The notes: generated by a model from the letters alone, not told the origin. 64,000 bases of DNA from DTYU01 sp040757355 (GCA_040757355.1 JBFLWY010000010.1:9268-73267); one strand, 5' to 3'. Numbered from the stretch's first letter, positions 23,851 through 32,652 are shown. Made by a program: numbers and translations.

Positions 23851-24066
23851 ATGTCTGTTCAAAAACTTACGGCGGGCGAAATGGTGGAGAAAAGCCGCGC
23901 TAAGCAAAAGATTACCGTTCAAGGGCGGCGATCCTTTATGGAGCGGTTGGCGGCACGGCTTGATCTTTCAGTATTCGACCTCTGGATTATCGGCCTGACT
24001 GTGGCAGGTCTGGGAGCACTATACCTGATTGGGGAGGTGGCGGCACGGCTCAGTAGTGTACAATAA
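23851..24066 (+). CDS. Small single-span membrane protein
   Basis: 71 residues. The N-terminal 40 are basic and polar (VEKSRAKQKITVQGRRSFMERL) and are followed by one transmembrane helix (about 43-63, LWIIGLTVAGLGALYLIGEVA). ATG 23851 has a good GGGAGGG site. No family is recognised. It is in the same orientation as the permease genes and probably belongs with them. Confidence 0.6.
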   Translation: MSVQKLTAGEMVEKSRAKQKITVQGRRSFMERLAARLDLSVFDLWIIGLTVAGLGALYLIGEVAARLSSVQ

Positions 24067-24164
24067 TTTAATAATGCGATTAAGAAAAATTTATGTTAAG
24101 ACCTCAGCAGTGTCTTGTATTTTTTGGTTGTAACTTATTAACCGGCTAAAAATTCTTTTCTAAA

Positions 24165-24186
24165 TGTGATTAAGAACACAATCACA
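24165..24186. promoter_or_regulatory. Operator-like palindrome TGTGATT-N8-AATCACA
   Basis: A perfect 7-bp inverted repeat in the 162-base spacer before the 24229 gene, 43 bases upstream of its start. A regulator-binding site is the simplest reading. It does not have the 16-bp spacing of CRP/FNR sites. Confidence 0.4.
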
Positions 24187-24228
24187 GGTTAAAAACACCT
24201 TTTAATCCAATTTCAAGGAGGGGTTGAA

Positions 24229-24465
24229 GTGGCGAATTCCACGGAAAAGAAACCGGTAGGAAAGTTGCTCTTCTGGGGGATTCTTTCCCTCGGGCTTTAT
24301 ACCGTGCTCTTTATGAAAGGAACGACGATACAGGAGTACTTCATGACCGGCGGTGTGTTTCGGGCGGGGTTGCTGACAGTAATTGCGATAGTCTTTTCGA
24401 TCATCCACGGTAATTTTGCTGGTTTCTTCTGGGATGTAGTCGGCATCAAAGGCAAGAAGCACTAA
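24229..24465 (+). CDS. Small two-span membrane protein
   Basis: 78 residues with two hydrophobic helices (about 11-29 and 41-66) and a lysine-rich C-terminus. The start is GTG at 24229 behind AAGGAGGGG. It ends 14 bases before a TauE/SafE permease gene, so the two are almost certainly co-transcribed and may form one complex. I recognise no characterised family. Confidence 0.65.
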   Translation: MANSTEKKPVGKLLFWGILSLGLYTVLFMKGTTIQEYFMTGGVFRAGLLTVIAIVFSIIHGNFAGFFWDVVGIKGKKH

Positions 24466-24479
24466 GGGGGTGAACTTAA

Positions 24480-25571
24480 ATGGCAGGTTATGCAGTGGAT
24501 CCGCATGCAGCGAAGTCAATAGTCGAACTGACTCCGGCAATCAAGGCGTTTCTGCCCACGCTGGGTTTTCTGGGCGGACTTTTGAGCGGTTTTATCGGTT
24601 CAGGCGGTGCGTTTGTTTTGACACCGGGAATGATGAGCGTAGGGGTTCCCGGGCCGACGGCGGTGGCCAGCAACATGTGCCATAAGTTCCCGAAGGCCCT
24701 GGTGGGCGCGATGAAACGCGCTAAATTCGGCCATGTGGACGTGTTGCTCGGACTGATCATGGGGTTCTCCGCCTTCTTGGGCGTCCAGGTGGGAATTAAA
24801 GTTCAGAAATGGATCTTGAGCGTGTGGGGCGAAGCCGGTTCCAACCTTTACATCAGCGCGGTGTTTGTTGTTGTCTTGCTCCTCGTGGGGAGTTCGGTGC
24901 TCCGTGATGCTTACCGGTCCAAGAACCGGGAACACAGTGCGGAACAACAACCGGCGAAAACGGGCGTACCCTTTGGCGAGCGGTTCAAAGTGCCACCGAT
25001 GATTTACTTTAAAACGGCTAAAATACGAGCCAGCTTCTGGCTGACCATCCCGCTCGGGTTCGCGACCGGTATGCTGGCGGCTACCATCGCGGTCGGCGGC
25101 TTCATCGGCGTCCCGGCAATGATCTACATCTTAGGTGCGTCCGCATTTGTCGGCAGCGGCACGGAGCTGGTCATCGCCTTCGTGATGGGCTTAACCGGAA
25201 CCTTTGCATGGGCGCTCCACGGGTTTGCCGATATCCGGCTTGCGTTCTTGATCCTGCTCGGGTCGCTCTTCGGGGTGCAGCTCGGCGCTATCGGTACCAG
25301 CTACGTCAAAGACTACATGATCAAGCTTGTTATGGCCGCAGTGATGCTGATCGTGATGGTCAGCAGGCTCCTGAACATCCCGGTTTACCTTCACGAACTG
25401 GATAAGTTAGTGCTTGCTTCATCAACCATCAAGGTTCTGGAGTCCAGCAGCTTCTTGATTATGTGCGGTGCACTCCTGACCGCCGGCGTGATCATCCTCG
25501 GCGCGATAGCAAAAGGCATTCGCGCGGACAAGACGGCAACGGTCGGTGCTCCCGCGCGGGTATCCCGTTAA
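24480..25571 (+). CDS. TauE/SafE family anion permease (copy 1)
   Basis: 363 residues with about eight membrane helices arranged as two halves. The first half has GFLGGLLSGFIGSGGAFVLTPGMM and the second GMLAATIAVGGFIGVPAMIYILG; this glycine-rich G-x-GG repeat is the signature of TauE/SafE (DUF81) transporters, which move sulfite, sulfonates or other small anions. An internal cytoplasmic loop (about 140-180) is charged. The Shine-Dalgarno site is AAGGGGGTG. A terminator follows. In sulfate-reducing Firmicutes a role in sulfite or thiosulfate export is plausible; the substrate is unproven. Confidence 0.88.
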   Translation: MAGYAVDPHAAKSIVELTPAIKAFLPTLGFLGGLLSGFIGSGGAFVLTPGMMSVGVPGPTAVASNMCHKFPKALVGAMKRAKFGHVDVLLGLIMGFSAFLGVQVGIKVQKWILSVWGEAGSNLYISAVFVVVLLLVGSSVLRDAYRSKNREHSAEQQPAKTGVPFGERFKVPPMIYFKTAKIRASFWLTIPLGFATGMLAATIAVGGFIGVPAMIYILGASAFVGSGTELVIAFVMGLTGTFAWALHGFADIRLAFLILLGSLFGVQLGAIGTSYVKDYMIKLVMAAVMLIVMVSRLLNIPVYLHELDKLVLASSTIKVLESSSFLIMCGALLTAGVIILGAIAKGIRADKTATVGAPARVSR

Positions 25572-25592
25572 TCAGGAGAAACACGGCATTCC

Positions 25593-25630
25593 AACAACCC
25601 ACCCTTGTCTTGAAGGGTGGGTTGTTTCTT
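25593..25630 (+). terminator. Terminator after first TauE/SafE gene
   Basis: AACAACCCACCCTT pairs perfectly with AAGGGTGGGTTGTT around a 6-base loop, then TTTCTT. Confidence 0.85.
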
Positions 25631-25715
25631 AAACAGCGGGAACCGCCATTTCTTCTCAGAAGGGTTTGCCGCCCTGCTTCCGAATATTAAGAAATTAAGG
25701 GGGTATGATCGAAAA

Positions 25716-27629
25716 ATGCTTTGGTTCCGGGGCAGGGGATTTAACAGGCAGTTGCTGTTATTCACCCTGATCCTTCTGGTGTTGCCGGGATTCCTGACTT
25801 ATTACATGCTGCACGTGATCCAGCGCGCCGAGCAGAGCATGATCGAGCGCGACCGGGAAAAGCTCCAGCGCGCGTTGCAGCAGCTGGACCGTCGCCTTGA
25901 ATACTCGTTTGACGAAATCCTGGAAGCCCATAACGTGCCGCCTGACGCGCGAAACAGAGATAAAGTCAAGGTGCTGAACGCTGCTTTGAAGCCGGTTATC
26001 GACTCGGTGCAAAAAGATTTCCCCGGTGTGGAACTCGGCTTTTACTCGATTGAGCATGACGTTATCCTTAACGGACACACGGAGACTTACGGCGAAAACT
26101 TTTCGCTGCGGCGTAAGGAAGATATCATGCGCACCGTCCGAGAAAAGCAGCCGGTTACTAATATAGTCGGTTTCGGCGGCCGCAGTTCGGGCCTCATCGA
26201 AGCCTACCGCCCGCTGTTCCGGGATGGGGAGTTGATCGGGGCGGTGGTGGCCCAAGAAAACGCCGAGGATATTTACAAACAAATTACGAGGGTGCGCCAG
26301 GAGGCTTACCTGACAATTGTTGCCGGGATCATCATCGGCGTGGGGGGATTTTTCTTCCTGCTCAACCGCTTCCTTGATGTAATCAGCGGGGTGAAGAAGG
26401 GTCTTGCAAACCTTGAGATTGACCTCAGCTACCGCCTCCCTCCCGCTTTCGGCGAGCTCGGCGAAATCGCCGCCGCGATTAATCACCTGGCCGGCCGGCT
26501 GGAACAGATGCGGAGTTTTAACGAAATCGTGCTTGACAATGTTGATGCAGGAGTGATTGCAACCGATGAAAAAGGACGCCTGGCGATGGTCAACCCTACT
26601 GCGGCGAAGGTATTAGACCTGGTTCCGTCCCAGGTGCTGGGCCGCCCGCTGGCCGAGGTGTTCCCAGGGGATAACCCGGTTCGCAGGGTTCTGGAGCAGG
26701 CCCTGATAAGACGAGAAACCGTCCGGGACTTCACTGTAAACTATGCCGTACGCTCCGGGTCACTTTCTGAGGAAACCGCTGGAATTCAAAAACCCGGGAG
26801 TCCCATTGCCGAAGGAAACCGCGACCTGATCATCGGGACCAATCTGCTCACCGACCAGCGCAGAAATTTTGTTGGTGTAGTGCTTACCTTTAAAGACGTT
26901 ACTGAACACAACCGTCTTGAAGAACGGATAAAGAGACAGGAGCGCCTGGCAGCCCTCGGCAAGTTTGTCGCCGGCGTTGCCCACGAGATCCGCAACCCGC
27001 TTACCTCAATCAGCGGTTATATCCAGATGTGGCAGCGGCGGGGCCAGCCGACGGCTGAAGCGCTTTTTACCGTCGCCCGGGAAATGGTGCGCCTCAATAA
27101 TATAGTTGATAAGCTTCTCTTTTTTGCGCGACCGGCCGAGTCAAAGTTCCAGGCATACAATATCAACGACCTGGTGGGGCAGGTATTAAAGTTTGTCGAG
27201 GAAGGTGACGGCAGTAGCAAAATCCAGGTTAAAACAAAATTTGAACCGGCACTCCCGCCTGGGAGGATCGACCCCGAACAGATGCAGCAGGTTCTAATGA
27301 ACATTGTTTACAATGCTTTCCAGGCCATGCCTGACGGTGGGATCTTAAAGGTTAAAACGGGATTAACCGCAGACCACCGGTACGTGACTGTGTCCATGAC
27401 CGACAGCGGCCCCGGGATTCCCCCGGAAAACCTCCCTCGCATCTTTGACCCCTTCTTTACCACCAAGGCCCGTGGAAGCGGTCTTGGTTTGGCCCTGGCC
27501 CATGAGATTGTCTCAGCCCACGGGGGATATATCGAAGCGAAAAGCACATTGGGGGTCGGTACCATGCTAAAGGTGTACATCCCGGTTTATAAGGAGGGAG
27601 AGAACGGTGCCACGGATACTTGTGGTTGA
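25716..27629 (+). CDS. Sensor histidine kinase of an NtrC-type two-component system
   Basis: A 637-residue membrane kinase. TM1 (about 10-30), an extracytoplasmic sensor of about 170 residues (with GFGGRSSGLIEAYRPLF, a cache-like strand pattern), TM2 (about 200-222), HAMP, a PAS domain (NVDAGVIATDEKGRLAMVN), HisKA with VAHEIRNPLTSISGY (phosphorylated His at about 423) and an HATPase domain (NIVYNAF, DSGPGIPPENL, GSGLGLALAHEI). Start ATG 25716; its ribosome-binding site is weak. It overlaps the response-regulator gene by 23 bases. It likely senses an extracellular anion or redox cue and controls the flanking permeases. Confidence 0.9.
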   Translation: MLWFRGRGFNRQLLLFTLILLVLPGFLTYYMLHVIQRAEQSMIERDREKLQRALQQLDRRLEYSFDEILEAHNVPPDARNRDKVKVLNAALKPVIDSVQKDFPGVELGFYSIEHDVILNGHTETYGENFSLRRKEDIMRTVREKQPVTNIVGFGGRSSGLIEAYRPLFRDGELIGAVVAQENAEDIYKQITRVRQEAYLTIVAGIIIGVGGFFFLLNRFLDVISGVKKGLANLEIDLSYRLPPAFGELGEIAAAINHLAGRLEQMRSFNEIVLDNVDAGVIATDEKGRLAMVNPTAAKVLDLVPSQVLGRPLAEVFPGDNPVRRVLEQALIRRETVRDFTVNYAVRSGSLSEETAGIQKPGSPIAEGNRDLIIGTNLLTDQRRNFVGVVLTFKDVTEHNRLEERIKRQERLAALGKFVAGVAHEIRNPLTSISGYIQMWQRRGQPTAEALFTVAREMVRLNNIVDKLLFFARPAESKFQAYNINDLVGQVLKFVEEGDGSSKIQVKTKFEPALPPGRIDPEQMQQVLMNIVYNAFQAMPDGGILKVKTGLTADHRYVTVSMTDSGPGIPPENLPRIFDPFFTTKARGSGLGLALAHEIVSAHGGYIEAKSTLGVGTMLKVYIPVYKEGENGATDTCG

Positions 27630-28998
27630 TGACGAAAAAAGCGTCTGCCAGATGCTTAGAGATCTTCTGGAGGCCGAGGGCTACGAGGTTGCTGTTGCAC
27701 TGGATGCTTCCGAGGCGCTTAACGTCCTGTATAGCGACGAAGAAATAAACGCCGTGCTCGTCGACGTAAGGATGCCTGAAGTCGACGGCCTGGAGTTTTT
27801 TGCCCAGGTAAGGCGGGAGGGTTATGGTGTTCCGGTAATTGTTATGACGGCCTACGGGACCACCGACACGGCGATTCAGGCGATGAAGCTCGGGGCGTTC
27901 GATTATGTCCTTAAACCATTTAATATTGAAGAGCTTCTTATGACAGTGCAAAAGGCAATTGAAGTGGACCGGATGGCCCAGGAAGTCAGGGCACTCCGCT
28001 ACGAACTTTCCGGGGAGGCGCCGGGGGAAGACTTCGAAGAGCTAATCGGACAGTCTCCCGCGATGCTTGAAGTATACAAACAGATAGGTAAATTTGCCAA
28101 TACCGATTTTACAATATTAATCGTTGGGGAAACAGGAACGGGCAAGGAACTTGTAGCCGGGGCCATTCACCGGCATAGCAGGCGGCAGCAAGGTCCCTTC
28201 GTCCGGATAAACTGTGCGGCGATCCCGGAGAACCTTTTGGAGAGCGAGCTTTTCGGCTACGAGAAGGGTGCTTTCACCGGTGCTTCCAGCCGGAAATTGG
28301 GCAAGTTTGAGCTGGCCCACGACGGAACGCTCTTTCTGGATGAGATAAGTGAGATTCCCCTGCCCATGCAGGCAAAACTCCTCCGCGTGCTCCAGGAGAA
28401 AGAGTTCGACAGGGTGGGCGGTACCAAAACCATTAGGGTTAATGCGCGCATTATAGCCGCCACTAACCGGGATCTGGCCGCGATGGTTTGTGAGGGCTCA
28501 TTCAGGGCGGACCTGTTTTACCGCTTAAACGTGGTTACCATACACATGCCCCCGCTGCGGGAAAGAAAAGAAGATATACCGATGCTCGCAGATCATTTTG
28601 TCAAACAAGCCGCAATTAAGCTGAAGAAGCCGGTTCAAGGAATTTCGGACGAGGCGCGGGAGCTTCTCGGTGCTTACGACTGGCCCGGTAACGTCCGGGA
28701 ACTGCGGAACGTTTGTGAAAGGGCCGTGGTCCTGACGCGGGGCGTGTTGATCACTCCCAATGACCTGCCGGCAACTCTCCAGCCTGAGTTTCAGACCGCT
28801 GAACTGGCGGAAAAACTGTCGGGACAGACGCTCCACGAAATCTTGGGCGATGTTGAACGTAACATCATCCTGCGTGCCCTCAGAAAATACGACTTTAACA
28901 GGACCAAAACGGCAGAAGCGCTGGGGATCAACCGCCGGACGCTGTACGAGAAAATCAAGGAATACGGTTTGGACAGCAACTTACCTTCTGAGGAGTGA
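27607..28998 (+). CDS. Sigma54-dependent response regulator, NtrC family
   Basis: 463 residues in three domains. The receiver has acidic residues D8-D9, phospho-acceptor D53 in VLVDVRMPE, and K103 region LKPFN. The AAA+ module has GETGTGKE (Walker A, about 174), the sigma54-contacting loop GAFTGA (about 220) and GTLFLDEI (Walker B). The C-terminal Fis-type HTH is NRTKTAEALGINRRTLYEKIKEYGL. GTG 27607 follows AAGGAGGGAG inside the kinase gene. A sigma54 promoter at 23332 is the probable target. Confidence 0.94.
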   Translation: MPRILVVDDEKSVCQMLRDLLEAEGYEVAVALDASEALNVLYSDEEINAVLVDVRMPEVDGLEFFAQVRREGYGVPVIVMTAYGTTDTAIQAMKLGAFDYVLKPFNIEELLMTVQKAIEVDRMAQEVRALRYELSGEAPGEDFEELIGQSPAMLEVYKQIGKFANTDFTILIVGETGTGKELVAGAIHRHSRRQQGPFVRINCAAIPENLLESELFGYEKGAFTGASSRKLGKFELAHDGTLFLDEISEIPLPMQAKLLRVLQEKEFDRVGGTKTIRVNARIIAATNRDLAAMVCEGSFRADLFYRLNVVTIHMPPLRERKEDIPMLADHFVKQAAIKLKKPVQGISDEARELLGAYDWPGNVRELRNVCERAVVLTRGVLITPNDLPATLQPEFQTAELAEKLSGQTLHEILGDVERNIILRALRKYDFNRTKTAEALGINRRTLYEKIKEYGLDSNLPSEE

Positions 28999-29021
28999 TC
29001 ACAGCCGATACGTTTAAAAAC

Positions 29022-29049
29022 TTTTTAGAGATTTAAGTGAAAAATATCA
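29022..29049. promoter_or_regulatory. TTTTTAGAGATTT motif with AAGTGA/TCACTT palindrome
   Basis: TTTTTAGAGATTT at 29022-29034 is followed by AAGTGAAAAATATCACTT, a 6-bp inverted repeat. The 13-base motif recurs at 29584 before the next operon. It is a candidate operator in front of the second usp gene. Confidence 0.35.
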
Positions 29050-29120
29050 CTTTCACGGCAGGAAAAAAAACGGTGCTCGCGAATAAGTAGGGTAAATAAT
29101 TTTTAGAAAGGAGGCCCAAC

Positions 29121-29558
29121 ATGAAAACTCTCGTTCTTTTTGACGGTTCCGAAAACGCCCTGCGGGCTGTCGGTTTCGCCGGTAAGATGGCAAAAAAGAT
29201 TGCTCCCGACATTCAGGTGACGTTATTGCAGGTTGTGGAATTTTGGGAAACGGGTGCATGGGGCTTTCTGACACTGTCGGAGGAAAAAGAAAAAGAACTG
29301 ATTTCAAAAGCTAAACAGCAAGCGGCTGTAGGTTTGGAAAAAGCGAAAGAAATGCTCAAGGATACGGGTGCGGTGGTGGATACGGTTATTTTAATCGGCG
29401 AGCCGATCCCGGCCATTCTTGACTATGCTGAACAAAACCGGCCGGACCTGATCATCATGGGCAGCCGCGGCATGGGCCCCGTACGGGAACTGGTGCTTGG
29501 CGGCATTTGTCACAAGGTCTTGCAGCTTTCTAAGCAACCGGTGGTGGTCGTGAAATAG
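29121..29558 (+). CDS. Universal stress protein, UspA family (copy 2)
   Basis: 145 residues. It begins KTLVLFDGSENALRAVGFAGKMA and ends IIMGSRGMGPVRELVLGGICHKVLQLSKQPVVVVK, with the G-2x-G-9x-G-x nucleotide-binding pattern slightly altered. ATG 29121 has AAAGGAGG upstream. Lying between the two-component genes and the second permease, it is probably under the same control. Confidence 0.92.
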   Translation: MKTLVLFDGSENALRAVGFAGKMAKKIAPDIQVTLLQVVEFWETGAWGFLTLSEEKEKELISKAKQQAAVGLEKAKEMLKDTGAVVDTVILIGEPIPAILDYAEQNRPDLIIMGSRGMGPVRELVLGGICHKVLQLSKQPVVVVK

Positions 29559-29583
29559 CAATTGAAGTAATGTTTGGTTGTAA

Positions 29584-29597
29584 TTTTTAGAGATTTG
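29584..29597. promoter_or_regulatory. Second copy of TTTTTAGAGATTT motif
   Basis: The motif lies 157 bases before the second TauE/SafE gene, followed by TATATTTTATTT. It matches 29022-29034 exactly over 13 bases. The rest of the 29559-29740 spacer holds only an extra ribosome-binding-like GGGAGGTG without a sizeable frame. Confidence 0.35.
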
Positions 29598-29740
29598 GTA
29601 TATTTTATTTGAAGAAGGTTAGAAACAGTTCAAAACAAGAGGGAGGTGATTTTTCAAGAAACACTCAACAACTGATTAACTTAGATAGACTAATCGGCGC
29701 ATTGTACTCATCCATACTATCACGATAGGGGAGAAGTGAT

Positions 29741-30691
29741 ATGCTGGAGTTTATTCCTGTGAGCGCTGTGGCCGTGACCCAGGTGGCTTCCGCTGCACCT
29801 GAAGCAATGACGACCGCAGCAACCGCAGCAGGTGCAAGTAGTGCCACTGCCTGGTGGGTATGGCCGTTGCTCCTCTTTGTAACCACGTTCATTCTCGGTA
29901 TCCTTGCTGTTTTGGCCGGTGTCGGCGGCGGTGTTTTATTTACACCCATTGTAGGCGGTTTCTTTCCATTCGGTCTCGACTTTGTGCGTAGTGCCGGTCT
30001 ACTCGTTGCGCTTTCCGGTGCGCTTGCAGCCGGGCCGGGATTGCTTAAACGCAACCTGGCAAGCTTACGTTTAGCGTTGCCGGTAGCCTTGATCGCATCG
30101 ACAGCTAGCATCTTCGGTGCGCTGATGGGCCTGGCTCTACCCAAAGACATTGTCAGGATTTGCCTCGGTCTCACCGTTATTTGTATCGCATTTCTTTTTA
30201 TCTTTGCTAAGAGTTCGGAGTTTCCCAAAGTACCCAAAGCAGATGCTCTCGCGGCGGCGATGAGGATAAACGGTATCTATCACGAGGCTTCGACGGGCAA
30301 AACCGTTGACTGGACAGTTCACCGGTCGCCGCTGGGGTTTCTCCTCTTCGTAATAATCGGGATCATGGCCGGCATGTTCGGGCTTGGCGCCGGGTGGGCG
30401 AACGTTCCCGTATTGAACCTCCTAATGGGCGCGCCGCTCAAGGTCTCGGTAGCGACCAGCAAGTTTCTCCTCTCCATAACCGACACTTCCGCGGCGTGGA
30501 TCTACCTCAATGCCGGTGCTTGCATCCCGATGATTACCGTTCCTTCGATCCTCGGAATTATGCTCGGTTCCTTCCTCGGTGTCCGGCTTCTGGCGAAAAC
30601 CAAGCCGAAGGCGGTGCGGTATATCGTAATCATAATGCTGTTCTTCGCGGGAATCAGGCCGCTCTTGCAGGGCCTGCACATCTGGGAGTAA
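29741..30691 (+). CDS. TauE/SafE family anion permease (copy 2)
   Basis: 316 residues. After a short hydrophobic or Ala/Thr-rich N-terminus, about eight helices show the family repeat: ILAVLAGVGGGVLFTPIVGGFF in half one and IMAGMFGLGAGWANVPVLNLLMG in half two. It is only distantly similar to copy 1, so the two are probably not interchangeable. ATG 29741 follows GGGGAGAAG. The downstream DUF1634-like gene begins 14 bases after its stop, a pairing that is common for this permease family. Confidence 0.88.
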   Translation: MLEFIPVSAVAVTQVASAAPEAMTTAATAAGASSATAWWVWPLLLFVTTFILGILAVLAGVGGGVLFTPIVGGFFPFGLDFVRSAGLLVALSGALAAGPGLLKRNLASLRLALPVALIASTASIFGALMGLALPKDIVRICLGLTVICIAFLFIFAKSSEFPKVPKADALAAAMRINGIYHEASTGKTVDWTVHRSPLGFLLFVIIGIMAGMFGLGAGWANVPVLNLLMGAPLKVSVATSKFLLSITDTSAAWIYLNAGACIPMITVPSILGIMLGSFLGVRLLAKTKPKAVRYIVIIMLFFAGIRPLLQGLHIWE

Positions 30692-30705
30692 GGGGGTAAA
30701 AGAGA

Positions 30706-31149
30706 ATGGCTGTGCAAAGAGAAAAAATGGTACAACAGGCAACGGAAGCCCCGCCGGAACAGATGCTTTACGGTAATCTTCTCCTGGTCGCTTCGATTGC
30801 CGGGATTGCTTTGCTGGTGATCACCTTTCTCCTGTACATCTCCGGTGCAGTAGCCCCCCACGTCCCGGTGGAAGACCTCCCGAAACTCTGGGGGAGGGGT
30901 GTCGACGCGCACCACTACGTGGAAGCAACCAAAGCCCCTGTAGGCTGGGGCTGGTTCTCAATGATCGGCAAGGGCGACTACATGAACTACCTCGGCATTG
31001 CCCTGCTTGCCGGAGTGACTGTAGTTGGCTACCTGATCCTCCTGCCGGCATATATCAAGAAGAAAGACGGGATTTACTCTTTTATTGTTATCGCAGAGAT
31101 CGTTGTTCTGATCCTGGCGGCTGCCGGAATAGTGGCTGCCGGTCACTAA
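30706..31149 (+). CDS. DUF1634-like membrane protein, partner of TauE/SafE permease
   Basis: 147 residues with three predicted membrane helices (about 25-46, 92-112, 122-144) and a polar loop with GWGWFSMIGKGDYMNYLG. DUF1634 proteins are usually encoded beside TauE/SafE permeases, as here. Role unknown, probably a subunit. GGGGGTAAAAGAGA precedes ATG 30706. Confidence 0.7.
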   Translation: MAVQREKMVQQATEAPPEQMLYGNLLLVASIAGIALLVITFLLYISGAVAPHVPVEDLPKLWGRGVDAHHYVEATKAPVGWGWFSMIGKGDYMNYLGIALLAGVTVVGYLILLPAYIKKKDGIYSFIVIAEIVVLILAAAGIVAAGH

Positions 31150-31180
31150 GAACACCTAAACTTTTTACTGCGTTATTTAA

Positions 31181-31208
31181 GGCGGGAAAACCGTCTTTTT
31201 TTTTTTTC
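31181..31208 (+). terminator. Terminator of the permease locus
   Basis: A short GGCGG / CCGTC stem followed by at least 12 T residues. It is the last element before tRNA-Thr. Confidence 0.6.
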
Positions 31209-31300
31209 GCAAGGCGAAGCTGGTTGCTGTGGGCTGTGGAGCCCGCGATGCCTTTATTGACAAAGGAACGCTTCTTCGCTAAGATAAATATTGCGAGCAA

Positions 31301-31375
31301 GCTGGTGTAGCTCAGCGGCAGAGCAGCGCACTCGTAATGCGCAGGCCGTCGGTTCGAATCCGACCACCAGCTCCA
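31301..31375 (+). tRNA. tRNA-Thr (anticodon CGT)
   Basis: Cloverleaf with acceptor GCTGGTG/CACCAGC, D arm GCTC/GAGC, anticodon loop CTCGTAA in a GCGCA/TGCGC stem, GTCGG TTCGAAT CCGAC T arm, and encoded CCA. The mobile element is inserted 66 bases downstream, not within the tRNA. Confidence 0.96.
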
Positions 31376-31441
31376 GAAAAGCAAGCAACGGCAAGGGTTT
31401 CGGGGCTGGAAATCCTTGCCGCTAACTCAGGGAAGGGTCAA

Positions 31442-31462
31442 TTTGAGAAAATTTTGAGAAAA
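31442..31462. mobile_element. Left attachment site of the integrated element
   Basis: A 21-bp sequence (TTTGAGAAAA then TTTTGAGAAAA) that is repeated exactly at 44883-44903. The match extends to TCA plus one mismatch on the left. It lies five bases beyond the integrase stop codon, the usual place for attL. Confidence 0.85.
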
Positions 31463-31467
31463 TGGTT

Positions 31468-32652
31468 TCAGGTTAGCTTGTCGGCCAGGAGGGAATCAAC
31501 CTTTTTGGCCGCTTCTTTTTGGGCATCGGGGAAAAGGTGGGCGTAGTAGTCGGCGGTAATTCCGATTCCCGAGTGCCCCAGGCGGGCCGAGACTACTTTC
31601 AGGCTTTCGCCCATCCGCACCAGCCAGGAAGCGTGGCAGTGTCGCAGGGAGTGAAAAGAAATCTTCAAACCTGCTTTGTGGGCCACGTCCCGGAAGTGAG
31701 AACCAAAGCTCTCATTCCTTATCGGCCTTCCGTCCTGGAGGCAACATACCAGGCCATTATCCTGATAGGCCGCGCCGAAAAAGAGTTTATCCTTCTTCTG
31801 CTCTAATCGGTGGCGCTTGAGTAATTCCACTAAAGAAGGTGGTATCTCAACGCTCCGCTTGCTGTTCTTGCTTTTTGGTGGTCCGTAGGTGATTTCGTAG
31901 GTGATGCCATCCTCGTTTTTTTGCCGGCGCATCTTCTGTGCCTGCCGGATTGTGATGACGCCGCGCTTCAGGTCTACGTCCTGCCACCGCAGCCCCAGAA
32001 CCTCGCCCAGGCGCATCCCGGTAGCAACGGCGATGCAGGTAGGGACGTAAAGATAGGTGTCCGTTACCGTGTTGAAAAGCCGGTCAAGTTCTGCCTCCGA
32101 AAGCGGAACCACCTCTTCCCGGCGTACCCTCGGCGGGTCCACCGCGTCAGCCACGTTCCGGTATGCAAGCTCCCACTTGACGGCGTGCTTTAGTGCCTCG
32201 TGGATAATAACGTGTATCTTCTTAACGTAGGCGGGAGCTAAACCCCTACCCACCGTCTTTTTGTTGTCCTTCCGTCCTTCCCGCAGCAGCTTGCCGTAAA
32301 ACTCCCGCAGGTGGGAAGGGTGCAGCTTAATTAAGTGGAGGTCTCCGAGTTCGGGCTTGATGTGGTAGTTGATGATGTGGGTATAGTCGTAAAGTGTCCG
32401 CTCGGAAAGGTTGCTCCTGCCGTAGTCGGCAAGCCACCGGTCTAAAAACTCGCCGAAAGTCATCTTCTCCGGGTTGATGGTGTAGCCTTTTCCCAGCAGG
32501 CTGAGAAGGTCATTCAGCCGCTTGTCCGCATCGGGCTTCTTGCCTTGGAAAGTCTCTTGGTACTTCTCGTATTTGTCGGTCTTGGGGTTCTTGCCCAGGC
32601 TGATGGTGATCCGCCAGGAATCCTCTGACTGACGCCTGATGCTGCCGCGCAT
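31468..32652 (-). CDS. int: Tyrosine recombinase/phage integrase
   Basis: 394 residues. An N-terminal AP2-like arm-binding region (about 1-60), a SAM-like core-binding domain, and the catalytic domain with R in TGMRLGEVLGLRW, HSLRHCHASWL, LGHSGIGITADYYAHL and the nucleophilic tyrosine in that last motif. It is adjacent to attL and reads toward it. It would integrate and excise the 13.5-kb element. The start at 32652 follows GGAGGG. Confidence 0.95.
   Translation of the reverse strand: MRGSIRRQSEDSWRITISLGKNPKTDKYEKYQETFQGKKPDADKRLNDLLSLLGKGYTINPEKMTFGEFLDRWLADYGRSNLSERTLYDYTHIINYHIKPELGDLHLIKLHPSHLREFYGKLLREGRKDNKKTVGRGLAPAYVKKIHVIIHEALKHAVKWELAYRNVADAVDPPRVRREEVVPLSEAELDRLFNTVTDTYLYVPTCIAVATGMRLGEVLGLRWQDVDLKRGVITIRQAQKMRRQKNEDGITYEITYGPPKSKNSKRSVEIPPSLVELLKRHRLEQKKDKLFFGAAYQDNGLVCCLQDGRPIRNESFGSHFRDVAHKAGLKISFHSLRHCHASWLVRMGESLKVVSARLGHSGIGITADYYAHLFPDAQKEAAKKVDSLLADKLT

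Noticed and set aside
31301..31375. tRNA-Thr as the attachment site
   Set aside because: The exact repeat found at the far end lies 66 bases downstream of the tRNA; the tRNA 3' end itself is not duplicated at 44.9 kb.
31088..31384. Minus-strand frame containing WSDSNRRPAHYECAALPLSY
   Set aside because: Antisense of tRNA-Thr, another classic false protein.
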